Origin: Candidatus Saccharibacteria bacterium UBA1050
GTDB lineage: Bacteria > Patescibacteriota > Saccharimonadia > Saccharimonadales > Saccharimonadaceae
Assembly: GCA_002316545.1 (NCBI GenBank)
Contig: DCDR01000002.1
Location: 24,495 to 88,494 of the forward strand
Length of the DNA stretch: 64,000 nucleotides
Reading direction: 5' to 3'
Position 1 is the stretch's first letter, and each line of letters starts with the position of its first letter. The position numbers and the translations under genes are program-made. Positions 16,828 through 25,216 of this stretch are shown piece by piece. The notes under the pieces are model-generated. The model was given only the letters and a program-made list of their open reading frames with translations. It was not told the DNA's origin and ran no database searches.

Positions 16828-16907
16828 ATTTTTTCGTTTCTTCAGTGTGCGTTATTGCGATTTACTGACATTAGTTTTTGTTTTTAATCTCAAGTAGTTA
16901 CTAATTA

Positions 16908-16936
16908 ATTATAGCAATAAATTGCTATAATGTCAA
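16908..16936 (-). promoter_or_regulatory. consensus sigma-70 promoter of the 95-aa gene
   Basis: On the minus strand TTGACA (16936-16931), a 17-base spacer and TATAAT (16913-16908) match the consensus exactly. The box lies in a 10-bp inverted repeat with a 4-base loop (about 16907-16930), which could also be an operator. The 5' leader is about 75-80 nt. Confidence 0.8.
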
Positions 16937-16957
16937 TATGCTCATGCTTTTCTGCGC

Positions 16958-17101
16958 TCAGGCATCTTCAAGTGCTAGCGCAAGGCCCGCAACAAACCCA
17001 AGCTCACTCGCTCGCGGTGGCAAAATAACCAGGGGCTGTACTTCAACCCAGCCGTGGTCAAGAAAAAACGTGCCTTGCACGTCATCAAATTCAGTACTCA
17101 T
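16958..17101 (-). CDS. hypothetical small protein, 47 aa
   Basis: This short ORF was found by reading the gap between the orphan response regulator and the 95-aa gene. It encodes MSTEFDDVQGTFFLDHGWVE, then a proline-containing segment and a C-terminal Ala/Leu-rich helix (VAGLALALEDA). A TATTAT box lies seven bases before the ATG, the same layout as many resident genes. It ends with TGA, just upstream of the consensus promoter. The function is unknown and the call rests on the promoter and codon pattern. Confidence 0.45.
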   Translation of the reverse strand: MSTEFDDVQGTFFLDHGWVEVQPLVILPPRASELGFVAGLALALEDA

Positions 17102-17148
17102 TAGCTATATAATAGCATAAACTTATTTGTTATGCCAGTTCGTTTCGT

Positions 17149-17529
17149 CTATTTGATACCGAGGTGGTGCTTCACGCGTGCTACGACGTCACCTATTACT
17201 ACCTGTGATTTTACCAAGTAATCGTCGGCACCGAGCTCTTCGGCTCGCTGCTTGTCTTTTGGCTGGCTCAGAGCGGTCAACATCACTACGCGAATATTGG
17301 TAGTTTCAGGGGTATTTCGTAATATATCGAGCACATCAAAGCCACTAATTTTCGGCATCATCGCATCGAGCAAAATCAAGTCAGGCTTGTACTCCATAGC
17401 TGTTGATAGCGCATCTTCGCCGTTGGCGACTACTTTAACTTCGAAGCCTTCAAGGTCAAGTCGTGAACGATATACCTCGCTCAGTGTTTCATCGTCTTCA
17501 ACGAGCAAAATACGTTTTTTGTCGGTCAT
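17149..17529 (-). CDS. single-domain response regulator
   Basis: This 126-aa CheY-like receiver has the acidic EDD at residues 11-13, phospho-acceptor D55 in ILLDAMMPK, Thr in MLTALS and Lys in DDYLVKSQ. There is no output domain and no adjacent kinase, so it is an orphan here. The only histidine kinase in the window is at 10646-11377. A TAGTAT box lies eight bases before the ATG, and TTGTGC is 17 bases further upstream. Confidence 0.9.
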   Translation of the reverse strand: MTDKKRILLVEDDETLSEVYRSRLDLEGFEVKVVANGEDALSTAMEYKPDLILLDAMMPKISGFDVLDILRNTPETTNIRVVMLTALSQPKDKQRAEELGADDYLVKSQVVIGDVVARVKHHLGIK

Positions 17530-17572
17530 ATAGCTCTATACTACCTCGATTATTGACAAAGCACAACCTTTA

Positions 17573-18751
17573 TCACACCGCGAGTTCTTTTAGAGCTCTC
17601 TCGAGTTGTGGATCGCGGTTATTATCGACGTCCTTTTGCGTTAAATCGACCGAAATATTTGGCTTGATGCCCGATTTCGTGATGTTATTGCCCTTCGGCG
17701 TAAACCACCGTGTAATAGTGACTTTCAACTGTGCTCCGTTTCGAAGCGGCACGATTTCTTGCACAGTACCTTTTCCGAAGGTACGCTCGCCTATCAGCTG
17801 CGCCGCGTTGTAATCTTTCATGGCACCGGCAACTATTTCCGCCGCACTAGCAGTGCTTCCATTTACCAGTACAGCCGTTGGGATATTTTTCAATATAGGG
17901 TCGCCCTCGGCGCGTAATTCTTGGTCGCTCGTATTATTATGAGTAGTCACTACCACCTTGTCGTCCAGCCATAAGCCTGCAACGCGTGGCGCTGCATCAA
18001 GGAAGCCGCCGCCATTTCCACGTAGGTCGAGTACGACTGCTTTAACTCGCTTTGATACGAATTTTTCAGCCGCGCGCCTGGTTAAATCTGAGGTATCATT
18101 GTCGAAACGCGTAACGGTGAGTATGCCGACGCCGTTTTGTATTTTGCTCTGCACGCTCGGGTTATTTACCTCTGCACGAGTAATGGAGAACTTCTTGGTC
18201 TCATTGCCACGACGCACAGTAACCTTTACCGTTGTGCCGATTTCACCTCGTATTACCTTCACCGTGCTATCCGCATCCCAGTCTATAGTTACTTCATCGT
18301 TTACCGCGATAATCACGTCACCGGCGTGGATACCAGCTTTTTGCGCGGGGTTCTCAGGTAGTGTACGTATAACCGTTGGCTGCCCCTTGCGAATACCAAT
18401 CTCGGCGCCGATACCACCACCAATGTCGCCACTCAAATCTTTTTCGAACTCTTTAGCCTCTTTAGCGCTCATGTAAATCGTGTAGGGGTCGTTGGCGGCC
18501 TCTATAAGCCCTCGGCTCGCACCTTCAAGCAACTTATCACGATCTAGCTTGCCGTTGAAGTGTGAAATGAGCTGGCTGTAGGTAAATTCAACATCGCTGA
18601 GATTCAGTTTGTCATCAACCTTCACCCCTACCGCAGGAGCAAGAGCACGGTACAGTTCGTCGCTACGTGTACCAGCGATAAAGCCAAGTGCTAGCACCAG
18701 CAGTACACCGAACGCGAGCGTTAGTTTTGTTAGTTCTACCCTATTATTCAC
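17573..18751 (-). CDS. ctpA: carboxyl-terminal processing peptidase (S41, PDZ)
   Basis: This 392-aa protease has an N-terminal TM/signal segment (about residues 8-27), a PDZ domain (IGAEIGIRKGQPTVIRTLPENPAQKAGIHAGDVI) and the S41 catalytic core. The nucleophile Ser is in NGSTASAAEI and the general-base Lys is in FGKGTVQ. It cleaves exported proteins. The GTG at 18751 (VNNRVELTK) was chosen because a TATACT box lies seven bases before it and the 28 residues upstream have no role. It follows ftsE-ftsX-CHAP hydrolase, so a role in processing the division hydrolase system is plausible. Confidence 0.88.
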   Translation of the reverse strand: MNNRVELTKLTLAFGVLLVLALGFIAGTRSDELYRALAPAVGVKVDDKLNLSDVEFTYSQLISHFNGKLDRDKLLEGASRGLIEAANDPYTIYMSAKEAKEFEKDLSGDIGGGIGAEIGIRKGQPTVIRTLPENPAQKAGIHAGDVIIAVNDEVTIDWDADSTVKVIRGEIGTTVKVTVRRGNETKKFSITRAEVNNPSVQSKIQNGVGILTVTRFDNDTSDLTRRAAEKFVSKRVKAVVLDLRGNGGGFLDAAPRVAGLWLDDKVVVTTHNNTSDQELRAEGDPILKNIPTAVLVNGSTASAAEIVAGAMKDYNAAQLIGERTFGKGTVQEIVPLRNGAQLKVTITRWFTPKGNNITKSGIKPNISVDLTQKDVDNNRDPQLERALKELAV

Positions 18752-18758
18752 TTGTTCT

Positions 18759-18764
18759 AGTATA
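18759..18764 (-). promoter_or_regulatory. -10 box TATACT of ctpA (leaderless GTG)
   Basis: TATACT on the minus strand lies seven bases before the GTG start at 18751. It sits between the CHAP gene stop and ctpA. No Shine-Dalgarno is present. Confidence 0.55.
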
Positions 18765-18771
18765 CCAATTA

Positions 18772-19938
18772 CTAGAAGTATATGTAAGTGTCGTATGTTG
18801 ATGCAGAGACGCGCATTTCGCTGTAGTTGCCCCAACCTGGGCCACCCGCATTGTAGTAGTTGTATTGGCTAATGTTTACTGTGCCGTCGCCGTTGACACG
18901 CTCAACCCATACCACGTGACCGTATTGACCAGCCGAAATAACACCAACGGAGTGTGCACGCGGAGTCGAGCCTGTTGAGTAACCAGAAGCACGAGCGCTA
19001 CCCGGCCACATGTTCGCATTACCCCAGTAGCGTGGGAAATTACCTGTTCGTTGACCGACCTTCCAAGCGGTATAGCTTACACACTGACGACAGCCGTATC
19101 CGAGCGGATCAGCACCAGATGACAGTGCATTTGCATCAACGTAGCAGCCTGCTTGCCATGGGTAACCACCTTTGTTTGGGTCACCAGGAAGGAAGGTACC
19201 GCCACCGCCTGCGTTCATTGCAGCTTCAATCGCTGCCTGTTGTGCACGCTGTACTTCTAGCTTTTCTCGTTCTGCTTTAGCAGATAGGTTTTGGAAGACG
19301 CTTTCTCGACCACGAACCTTCGCAATCAAGTTAGCTTTTTCGTTCTCTTTTTCTTGTAAGGCATTGCGCGCTAGGGTTTGCTGAGCGAGTTCACGTTCAA
19401 CCGCTTTCTTTTGCGCCTCTAGCTTCTTCTTTAAGGCATTAATTCGGTCGATCGTCTGGGTTAGCGTATCTTGGATTGACTCACGATACGCCTGCTTGTC
19501 GACATAGTCACCAATATTCTTGCTACTTGCTAGCAGTTCAAGTGGCGTGATGTTGTCGTCGACATACATATCGGCAATAATAATGCCCAACGCTTCTTTG
19601 TTTTCTTCAATTTTTCGCTGATTTTCTTCGATTTGCTGTTGCAGCTTATCGGCCTTAGCCTGTGAAATATCAATCTGGGCCTGAATTTGAGCTTTTTCGT
19701 TGTTGAGCTTCGCGAGTTGGTTTTCGTAGGTTTGACGTTCTTTGCTCAGCTTGCCCGCCTGAGAATTGTACGCATCAATCTGCTTTTGCAAAGCAGCGAT
19801 TTGTTCGTCATATTTATCTGCTTTCACCTGAGGAGCAATTGCGATAGGCGCTGCAATCATCATAAGTATGGAAGCGGCCACTAGCGCTGCACGAGTGGCG
19901 AAAGAGGTTGAAACCGGTGTGGTGGACCGCTGTTTCAT
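18772..19938 (-). CDS. PcsB-like CHAP-domain peptidoglycan hydrolase
   Basis: This 388-aa exported protein has a signal peptide (about residues 1-40), then a long coiled coil (KYDEQIAALQKQIDAYNSQ onward, about residues 42-240), a Gly-rich linker and a CHAP amidase/endopeptidase domain. The catalytic Cys is in the GCRQCVSYTAWK segment, and the catalytic His is in the QYGHVVWVERV segment. This is the architecture of PcsB, the hydrolase activated by FtsEX, and ftsX-ftsE lie immediately upstream. A TAAAAT box lies eight bases before ATG 19938, so an eight-codon upstream extension was rejected. Confidence 0.9.
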   Translation of the reverse strand: MKQRSTTPVSTSFATRAALVAASILMMIAAPIAIAPQVKADKYDEQIAALQKQIDAYNSQAGKLSKERQTYENQLAKLNNEKAQIQAQIDISQAKADKLQQQIEENQRKIEENKEALGIIIADMYVDDNITPLELLASSKNIGDYVDKQAYRESIQDTLTQTIDRINALKKKLEAQKKAVERELAQQTLARNALQEKENEKANLIAKVRGRESVFQNLSAKAEREKLEVQRAQQAAIEAAMNAGGGGTFLPGDPNKGGYPWQAGCYVDANALSSGADPLGYGCRQCVSYTAWKVGQRTGNFPRYWGNANMWPGSARASGYSTGSTPRAHSVGVISAGQYGHVVWVERVNGDGTVNISQYNYYNAGGPGWGNYSEMRVSASTYDTYIYF

Positions 19939-19985
19939 ATAGATGTATTTTACCATAAGCATTATTGTTTTGTCAATTTTTTTGT

Positions 19986-20963
19986 TTAAATTTTCAAATA
20001 TCGTCGTGTTGCCAATAGCGACGAAACTACACCTATTATAGCACCAAGCAAAATCATGCCAAGTAGTATAAAACCGATGTACGCCACGGCGTAATCTATC
20101 GTTGGACCAATCGCAATACCGTAATCGAGTAGTTTACTACGAGCTGAGAACAGCCCTAGCATGCCAAGACCTGTGGCAATAATCGCCGCGATAAACCCAT
20201 ACACTATTGCCTCTACGATAAAGGGACCTCGAATGAAACTCTTGTCGGCACCAATAAGTTTCATCATTTCTATCTCGTCTTTCCGGTTGAAAATCGCCAT
20301 ACGAATGGTGTTGAATACGATGAGTGATGAAATCGCGATAAATACAATACTACCGATCAAACCAGCGCGGTCGGCAAAAGTAACCGTACGAGCGATGTTT
20401 TGAATTGCGGTGCGACGCTCGCCCGCGAACGATGGCTTTCTATCTGGGTCGATGTTCGCTTTCAGCGTTTCATTATTCTTTACAAAGTCATCAAGTTGTT
20501 TGGTGTCGTTGATATCCACAAGGCTCACACGAATCGTGCCGGGAAACTTATTAACCGCCTCGTTGAGCGCACTCAATGTATCGGCATTTTTACCATTTTG
20601 CTTGGCGAAATCGGCACGGGCTTCTTCCGGTGATACGTAGGAAACATCAGTCACACTCGATAGTTGCTTTAAATCGCTACGAATAGTTTCGACTGCACCG
20701 TCTTCAACATCGGTCTTCAGATAAATAGACATGTCCACTTTGTCACGAATATCTTCTACGGTAGTAACCAATGTACTTCGGGCTGCTAGGGTGGCGAATA
20801 CTATGAGTAGCGTGATGGTCATAACTGCGGTCGCAGCTATCGTTAACCACGCATTACGACTAAAGTTGTTTACGCCGTAGCGACACATGCGAATAAATGT
20901 CAGCCATTGGCGTCGTTTGCGCTTTTGCTGGGCAAAGGCTTTAGCGTCGAGCTTGCGTGCCAT
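19986..20963 (-). CDS. ftsX: cell division protein FtsX
   Basis: This 325-aa permease has a cytoplasmic N-terminus, TM1 at about residues 37-60, a large extracytoplasmic loop (SMIYLKTDVEDGAVETIRSDLKQLSSV and onward) and three C-terminal TM helices in a FtsX domain (FNTIRMAIFNRKDEIEMMKLIGA). With FtsE it transmits a division signal to peptidoglycan hydrolases. Its start touches the ftsE stop by one base, and the CHAP hydrolase gene follows. Confidence 0.94.
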   Translation of the reverse strand: MARKLDAKAFAQQKRKRRQWLTFIRMCRYGVNNFSRNAWLTIAATAVMTITLLIVFATLAARSTLVTTVEDIRDKVDMSIYLKTDVEDGAVETIRSDLKQLSSVTDVSYVSPEEARADFAKQNGKNADTLSALNEAVNKFPGTIRVSLVDINDTKQLDDFVKNNETLKANIDPDRKPSFAGERRTAIQNIARTVTFADRAGLIGSIVFIAISSLIVFNTIRMAIFNRKDEIEMMKLIGADKSFIRGPFIVEAIVYGFIAAIIATGLGMLGLFSARSKLLDYGIAIGPTIDYAVAYIGFILLGMILLGAIIGVVSSLLATRRYLKI

Positions 20964-21658
20964 TAGGCTGCCCTTCCTTGTCGGTAGCTTCCCTGTGCTT
21001 GGTCGCTGGTAATTTTACCATGGTCAAGCGTGACCACTCGTCGCTTGAGCTTGTTTACGATTTCAACATTGTGGGTGGTTAACAGAACAGTGGTGCCGTA
21101 GTGGTTAATTTTTTCAAGCAATCGCACGATGTCCCAGCTGTGCTTTGGGTCAAGGTTTCCGGTTGGCTCATCGGCAATCAAAATTTTTGGCTGACGCACC
21201 ACGGCGCGCGCAATCGCTACTCGCTGGCGCTCACCACCACTCAACTGGTGCGGAAAGCTCTTCTCTTTCCCTGTTAGCCCCACCAGTTCGATAACTTTCG
21301 GTACCGTGCTTTTAATTTCACGATTGGTCATGCCAGCAATTTCTAACGCAAATGCCACGTTTTCATACACAGTTCGCTGTGGGAGCAACTTGAAATCTTG
21401 AAAGACAACGCCAATTTTGCGTCGTAGCAGTGGAATATGCTTGTCTTTTAGGTGGTCGTAATCTATCCCACCAACGACTATTTTGCCACTGGTCGGCTTT
21501 TCTTCACGAGTTAACAGCTTAAGAAGAGTTGATTTACCCGCACCACTGGTTCCCACTAGAATAACAAACTCGCGCGGTTCGACGTGCAAGCTAATACGAC
21601 TAAGCGCAGGCTTCATGCTTTTGCCGTATGTTTTTGTTACCCTATCTAACAAAATCAT
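20963..21658 (-). CDS. ftsE: cell division ATP-binding protein FtsE
   Basis: This 231-aa ABC ATPase has Walker A GTSGAGKST, the signature LSGGERQRVAIARA, and Walker B ILIADEPTGNLDP. The start MILLDRVTKTYG and the order ftsE-ftsX identify it as FtsE rather than a generic transporter ATPase. A TATAAT box lies ten bases before the ATG. It is the first gene of the ftsE-ftsX unit. Confidence 0.95.
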   Translation of the reverse strand: MILLDRVTKTYGKSMKPALSRISLHVEPREFVILVGTSGAGKSTLLKLLTREEKPTSGKIVVGGIDYDHLKDKHIPLLRRKIGVVFQDFKLLPQRTVYENVAFALEIAGMTNREIKSTVPKVIELVGLTGKEKSFPHQLSGGERQRVAIARAVVRQPKILIADEPTGNLDPKHSWDIVRLLEKINHYGTTVLLTTHNVEIVNKLKRRVVTLDHGKITSDQAQGSYRQGRAA

Positions 21659-21668
21659 TACTGTACAT

Positions 21669-21674
21669 ATTATA
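21669..21674 (-). promoter_or_regulatory. -10 box TATAAT of ftsEX
   Basis: A consensus TATAAT on the minus strand lies ten bases before the ftsE ATG. No Shine-Dalgarno is visible. Confidence 0.6.
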
Positions 21675-21693
21675 GCATAAGCGTCGCTGTTAT

Positions 21694-22809
21694 TTAGTAG
21701 TTGCTACTTTGGTAGCGAGTTGCTAATTCGTAGCAAACCTTACCCTTTTTGTGAGCGTACGTGCTTGGGCTTGTGTCGCGCTGATCCGAGGTTGGCGTAG
21801 TGTAGTCGTAACTACTGTAGTAGTCGCTCTCGGCCTTGTAGGTCACGCATAGATCATATTCAAATGTATACAAGCGAGGTTGGTCTGTGGGTGCGTCGGT
21901 AGCTGGAGTGGTAATCTTCGAAATATTATCACTCATACCAAGCGGCTTGTAGTCTACTAGGTTCTTAGTAAGGAGTAGTTTTGCGTCACCTTTCAAATCG
22001 CCCTTTATATCATTTAGCGACTTCGGCAATGCTGTCTGACTGTTTGCATAGTCGTTAATAGCCGTACTTACCTGTCCAAGATTATCTGATATTAATCTGT
22101 CATCTCTGGTGAAACGTGCCTGAGCGGCAGGACCCGCGATGCCAAGTGCGGTTACTATTACCACTACTACAATCATAAACACCCAATATACCAGCGCCGC
22201 TCGTTTGAACCATTTCGGGTTAAGCGTTCGAATCAGCGTCATGCCATATACAACCGCAACTATAATGAAACTAATAAGCGTACTGAGCGGCCCACTGTTA
22301 TCTCCGTACGCACTGTCGCCAATCAGCATACGCACGATAGCAAACACTGCCACAATAAGCGAACCGATTCCAAACAGTGCAAATAGTACGGTATGGATTA
22401 TCATTATTACCATAGCGGCACCGGTTTTGTGTTCTGGCTCTTGTCGAGCGTAAAAAATATCACACACCAGTGATATAACAAACAATACGATAACCGCTGC
22501 TAACGAATACGCAATCATGCCGTCTAAGTAACCAGAGCCAGCGGAAGTATCGATAAAGTAATTTACACTCATGACGGTTAGCCAAGCCAACGCGAGCACT
22601 GTCCAACCCCAGAACGCATACGTGAGCCACTGAAGCACTAATAGTCCAGGTGAATTGTGTGAAGTACTTGCAATAGGAGCGGCCGGCGTTGCGATAAGCG
22701 GCTTAGGCACAATATGTACGGTTGATTCAGGCGACGATTGAGGATCAACTACCGGCTGTGTTTCATCAACTTGCGCTTCATTTGGTGTAGTACTATCATT
22801 TTCTTGCAT
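21694..22809 (-). CDS. multi-pass membrane protein, DUF-type
   Basis: This 371-aa protein has a Pro/Thr-rich cytoplasmic N-terminus (about 50 residues), then about five hydrophobic helices (about residues 55-235), and a C-terminal soluble part with a Tyr/Asp-rich segment ending KVCYELATRYQSSNY. It resembles membrane proteins of the DUF5671 type seen in Saccharibacteria, but this is not certain. It is not linked by overlap to its neighbours. The function is unknown. Confidence 0.55.
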   Translation of the reverse strand: MQENDSTTPNEAQVDETQPVVDPQSSPESTVHIVPKPLIATPAAPIASTSHNSPGLLVLQWLTYAFWGWTVLALAWLTVMSVNYFIDTSAGSGYLDGMIAYSLAAVIVLFVISLVCDIFYARQEPEHKTGAAMVIMIIHTVLFALFGIGSLIVAVFAIVRMLIGDSAYGDNSGPLSTLISFIIVAVVYGMTLIRTLNPKWFKRAALVYWVFMIVVVVIVTALGIAGPAAQARFTRDDRLISDNLGQVSTAINDYANSQTALPKSLNDIKGDLKGDAKLLLTKNLVDYKPLGMSDNISKITTPATDAPTDQPRLYTFEYDLCVTYKAESDYYSSYDYTTPTSDQRDTSPSTYAHKKGKVCYELATRYQSSNY

Positions 22810-22854
22810 AGTTATTCCCGCTTACGTTTCTGGCTTAACTATAGCAGAAATTAG

Positions 22855-23928
22855 TTAGGGTTGCTCTAAGTACGCCACCATAAATTCGTTGAGTTTGCCA
22901 TCAAGCACCGATTTTGCGTCGTTGTCTTCATGCTTCGTACGTGTATCTTTTACCAATGTGTATGGGTGTAGCACGTAGTTGCGAATTTGGCTTCCCCAGT
23001 TTGCGCTCTCACCTGCCTTTAGTTCGCTTAAACTTTCGGCGTGCTGTTCAATTTGTAGTTGCGCTAGCTTCGAGCGTAGAATCTTCAGCGCAGTTTCTTT
23101 GTTTTGCAGCTGGCTTCGTTCGTTTTGAATGGCCACGACAATGTTGGTTGGCATATGCGTCACACGTACGGCACTGTCCGTGGTATTAACACTTTGTCCA
23201 CCATGACCACCTGCGCGGTACACATCAATTTTTAAATCTTTTTCCTCTAATTGCACTTCGTCCGGTGCATCGATTTGCGGCAATACTTCTACGAGCGCAA
23301 AGCTGGTTTGTCGCAAATTATCGCTATTGAACGGACTGAGCCGAACCAGCCGATGCACGCCATGTTCAGAGCGTAGTTTTCCATAGGCATACGGCCCAGC
23401 TACTTCAATCACCGATGTTTTTATACCAGCCTCTTCACCAGTTGATCGTTCAACGAGCTTGGTTTCCATGCCTGCTTTCTCAGCCCAGCGAAGATACATA
23501 CGCTCACACATCTCCGCCCAATCTTGTGCGTCGGTACCACCTACACCGGCGGTAATACGCAAAATTGCGTTATGGTCATCGTATTTGCCGTTGAATAGGA
23601 GCTCTTTCTTACGAGCTGCAAACTCTTGCTCTAGTGCATTAAGCTGTGTTTCAAACTCTTCCTGCATGGACGCATCGCCAAGTTCAATTAGTTCAGCAAT
23701 ATCTGTTAGCTGCGCATGCAGCACGTCCCATGGTTCTATCTGCATTCGCAAATTAGCCGCTTGCTTGCTTATGTCTTGTGCATGGGTTGGATTATGCCAA
23801 ATTTCAGGAACAGCCAGCTCATCATCGAGTTTTGCGAGCTGGGCACGTTTTTCACTAAGTCGCAGGCGCTCCATAGCTGCTTGGACATTGCTCCCCAGAG
23901 CCTGAGCACGTTTTTTAAGTGGTTGCAT
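22855..23928 (-). CDS. prfB: peptide chain release factor 2
   Basis: This 357-aa RF2 recognises UGA/UAA. The peptide-anticodon motif SPF is in RLSPFNSDNLRQTSF, and the catalytic GGQ is in [15 protein letters not shown]. No programmed +1 frameshift is needed: the frame is open from MQPLKKRAQ. Presence of RF2 shows UGA is a stop here, unlike in Gracilibacteria/SR1. A TACAAT box overlaps the end of the MurL-like gene and lies nine bases before the ATG. Confidence 0.95.
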   Translation of the reverse strand: MQPLKKRAQALGSNVQAAMERLRLSEKRAQLAKLDDELAVPEIWHNPTHAQDISKQAANLRMQIEPWDVLHAQLTDIAELIELGDASMQEEFETQLNALEQEFAARKKELLFNGKYDDHNAILRITAGVGGTDAQDWAEMCERMYLRWAEKAGMETKLVERSTGEEAGIKTSVIEVAGPYAYGKLRSEHGVHRLVRLSPFNSDNLRQTSFALVEVLPQIDAPDEVQLEEKDLKIDVYRAGGHGGQSVNTTDSAVRVTHMPTNIVVAIQNERSQLQNKETALKILRSKLAQLQIEQHAESLSELKAGESANWGSQIRNYVLHPYTLVKDTRTKHEDNDAKSVLDGKLNEFMVAYLEQP

Positions 23929-23935
23929 TACTGTT

Positions 23936-25216
23936 TTATTGTATCATCTGTAGAGCCCAAGGTTGCACTGGGTATTCTGCGTCGATATCAAACGTACTAA
24001 CTGGTACGTCAAACGCAAGGCCATCATAGCCTTGAGCTAAGGCTAGGTGGTAGGCTGCCCGAAGCTCATCTACTTCCCCTACGCATTCGAATGGTTTTAT
24101 TACTCCATCTATGCCCAGCAATCCCTTGAAATATTCTTCTAGCTCAGGTTTTTTGAATAGATTTTCTGAAAATACATTGAGCAGTTCGGCTTCATCAACA
24201 AACGCTGCGAAAAGTAAGAAGCTGTTGGCGCACTTCGGGCAAGCTCCACACCAGCTAAGGTTGTGATTATCATGTCCTAGCTGATAGTTTGCCACATTAC
24301 ATGACGAAAACTGTCGTCCGTACTTTTCCCAGCAATGTTCGACAAACAACCTTGCAACTTTTAACTCGCTGTACGCACGTAGCGGCGAACCGACTCGAAT
24401 CGCGCCAACATATTTCTCAATGTACGACTGAAGGAGTTGTTCAGCAGGCCAAGTTTTTGACCACTGGTGGGTTACAGCATAGTCGCCAATAAACGCATGT
24501 GGCTCTTCACCTTCGTGCCCAATTGCAGCGAGCACAGTGTTTTTGCCCTGCAAAATTGCATGGATTACCGCATAACTTTGTAAGATTGCCGTTATTGGCA
24601 CATGCCCGTTCAGCGCGCCATCTTGGTTTGCGGCTTTCAGCGCCTCCATGTCTACCTTGCGAATTGGGTGTGATACTTCATACGGGAGAATTTTTATTAC
24701 TTCGGGCATTGAGGCTGATTGTGAAATATACCAAGGTGTATACGGGCTATTTTCTGACTGAAGTAGCTGAGCAAGTAATAGTGAATCTTTTCCCCCACTC
24801 TGTAGCAGTAGTGTACCATCGCCACTATATTCTGCTGGTGCTGCAGACTCGGTTGTCGTTACTTCAAAGCTGGCGATATCGCTCGGGTTAAGACTATTCT
24901 CGTACACAAACTGGCTCAGGCCTTGGTGATACACAGTAGTGAAATAAACAGCCTGCTCCTCTGTAATGCTAACATTTTTTACGATTACCTTTCGTGTTGG
25001 GAATGCCTTATAGTACGAAACTCCTGCCAGCATAAAGGCCAATTGCAAGGCATTCTCTAGAGTCCCTTCGTTGTAGTGCGATGACGCCGAAAACGTAACT
25101 CGCTCTACAAACTCCCGTTGCTCGTCGAAGCTATAACGAAACTCGGCCACACCTGTTGTACTGTCATAGCTATATGATTCGAAAATAAATGCCTGGTATG
25201 GTGACTGGTAGCTCAT
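23936..25216 (-). CDS. MurL-like UDP-MurNAc-L-Ala-L-Glu epimerase (probable)
   Basis: This 426-aa protein has a PP-loop ATP-pyrophosphatase motif SGGKDS at residues 140-145 and a C-terminal CGACPKC at 323-329. It overlaps the murD-type gene by 4 nt. In Xanthomonas, MurL uses ATP to invert the terminal L-Glu of UDP-MurNAc-L-Ala-L-Glu after the MurD2 ligase adds L-Glu. The PP-loop and the murD partner fit this pair well. No glutamate racemase is in the window, though it may be elsewhere. Another PP-loop adenylating enzyme is the main alternative. Confidence 0.7.
   Translation of the reverse strand: MSYQSPYQAFIFESYSYDSTTGVAEFRYSFDEQREFVERVTFSASSHYNEGTLENALQLAFMLAGVSYYKAFPTRKVIVKNVSITEEQAVYFTTVYHQGLSQFVYENSLNPSDIASFEVTTTESAAPAEYSGDGTLLLQSGGKDSLLLAQLLQSENSPYTPWYISQSASMPEVIKILPYEVSHPIRKVDMEALKAANQDGALNGHVPITAILQSYAVIHAILQGKNTVLAAIGHEGEEPHAFIGDYAVTHQWSKTWPAEQLLQSYIEKYVGAIRVGSPLRAYSELKVARLFVEHCWEKYGRQFSSCNVANYQLGHDNHNLSWCGACPKCANSFLLFAAFVDEAELLNVFSENLFKKPELEEYFKGLLGIDGVIKPFECVGEVDELRAAYHLALAQGYDGLAFDVPVSTFDIDAEYPVQPWALQMIQ
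23938..23943 (-). promoter_or_regulatory. -10 box TACAAT of prfB
   Basis: TACAAT on the minus strand lies nine bases before the prfB ATG. It overlaps the TAA stop of the upstream MurL-like gene. No Shine-Dalgarno is present. Confidence 0.55.

Noticed and set aside
16938..17120. 60-aa plus-strand frame starting at ATG 16938
   Set aside because: It is antisense to the 47-aa gene, and the TATAAT before it is better explained as part of the dyad around the minus-strand promoter.
22855..23928. Programmed frameshift in prfB
   Set aside because: The frame is continuous from a start at normal position and no in-frame stop is present.
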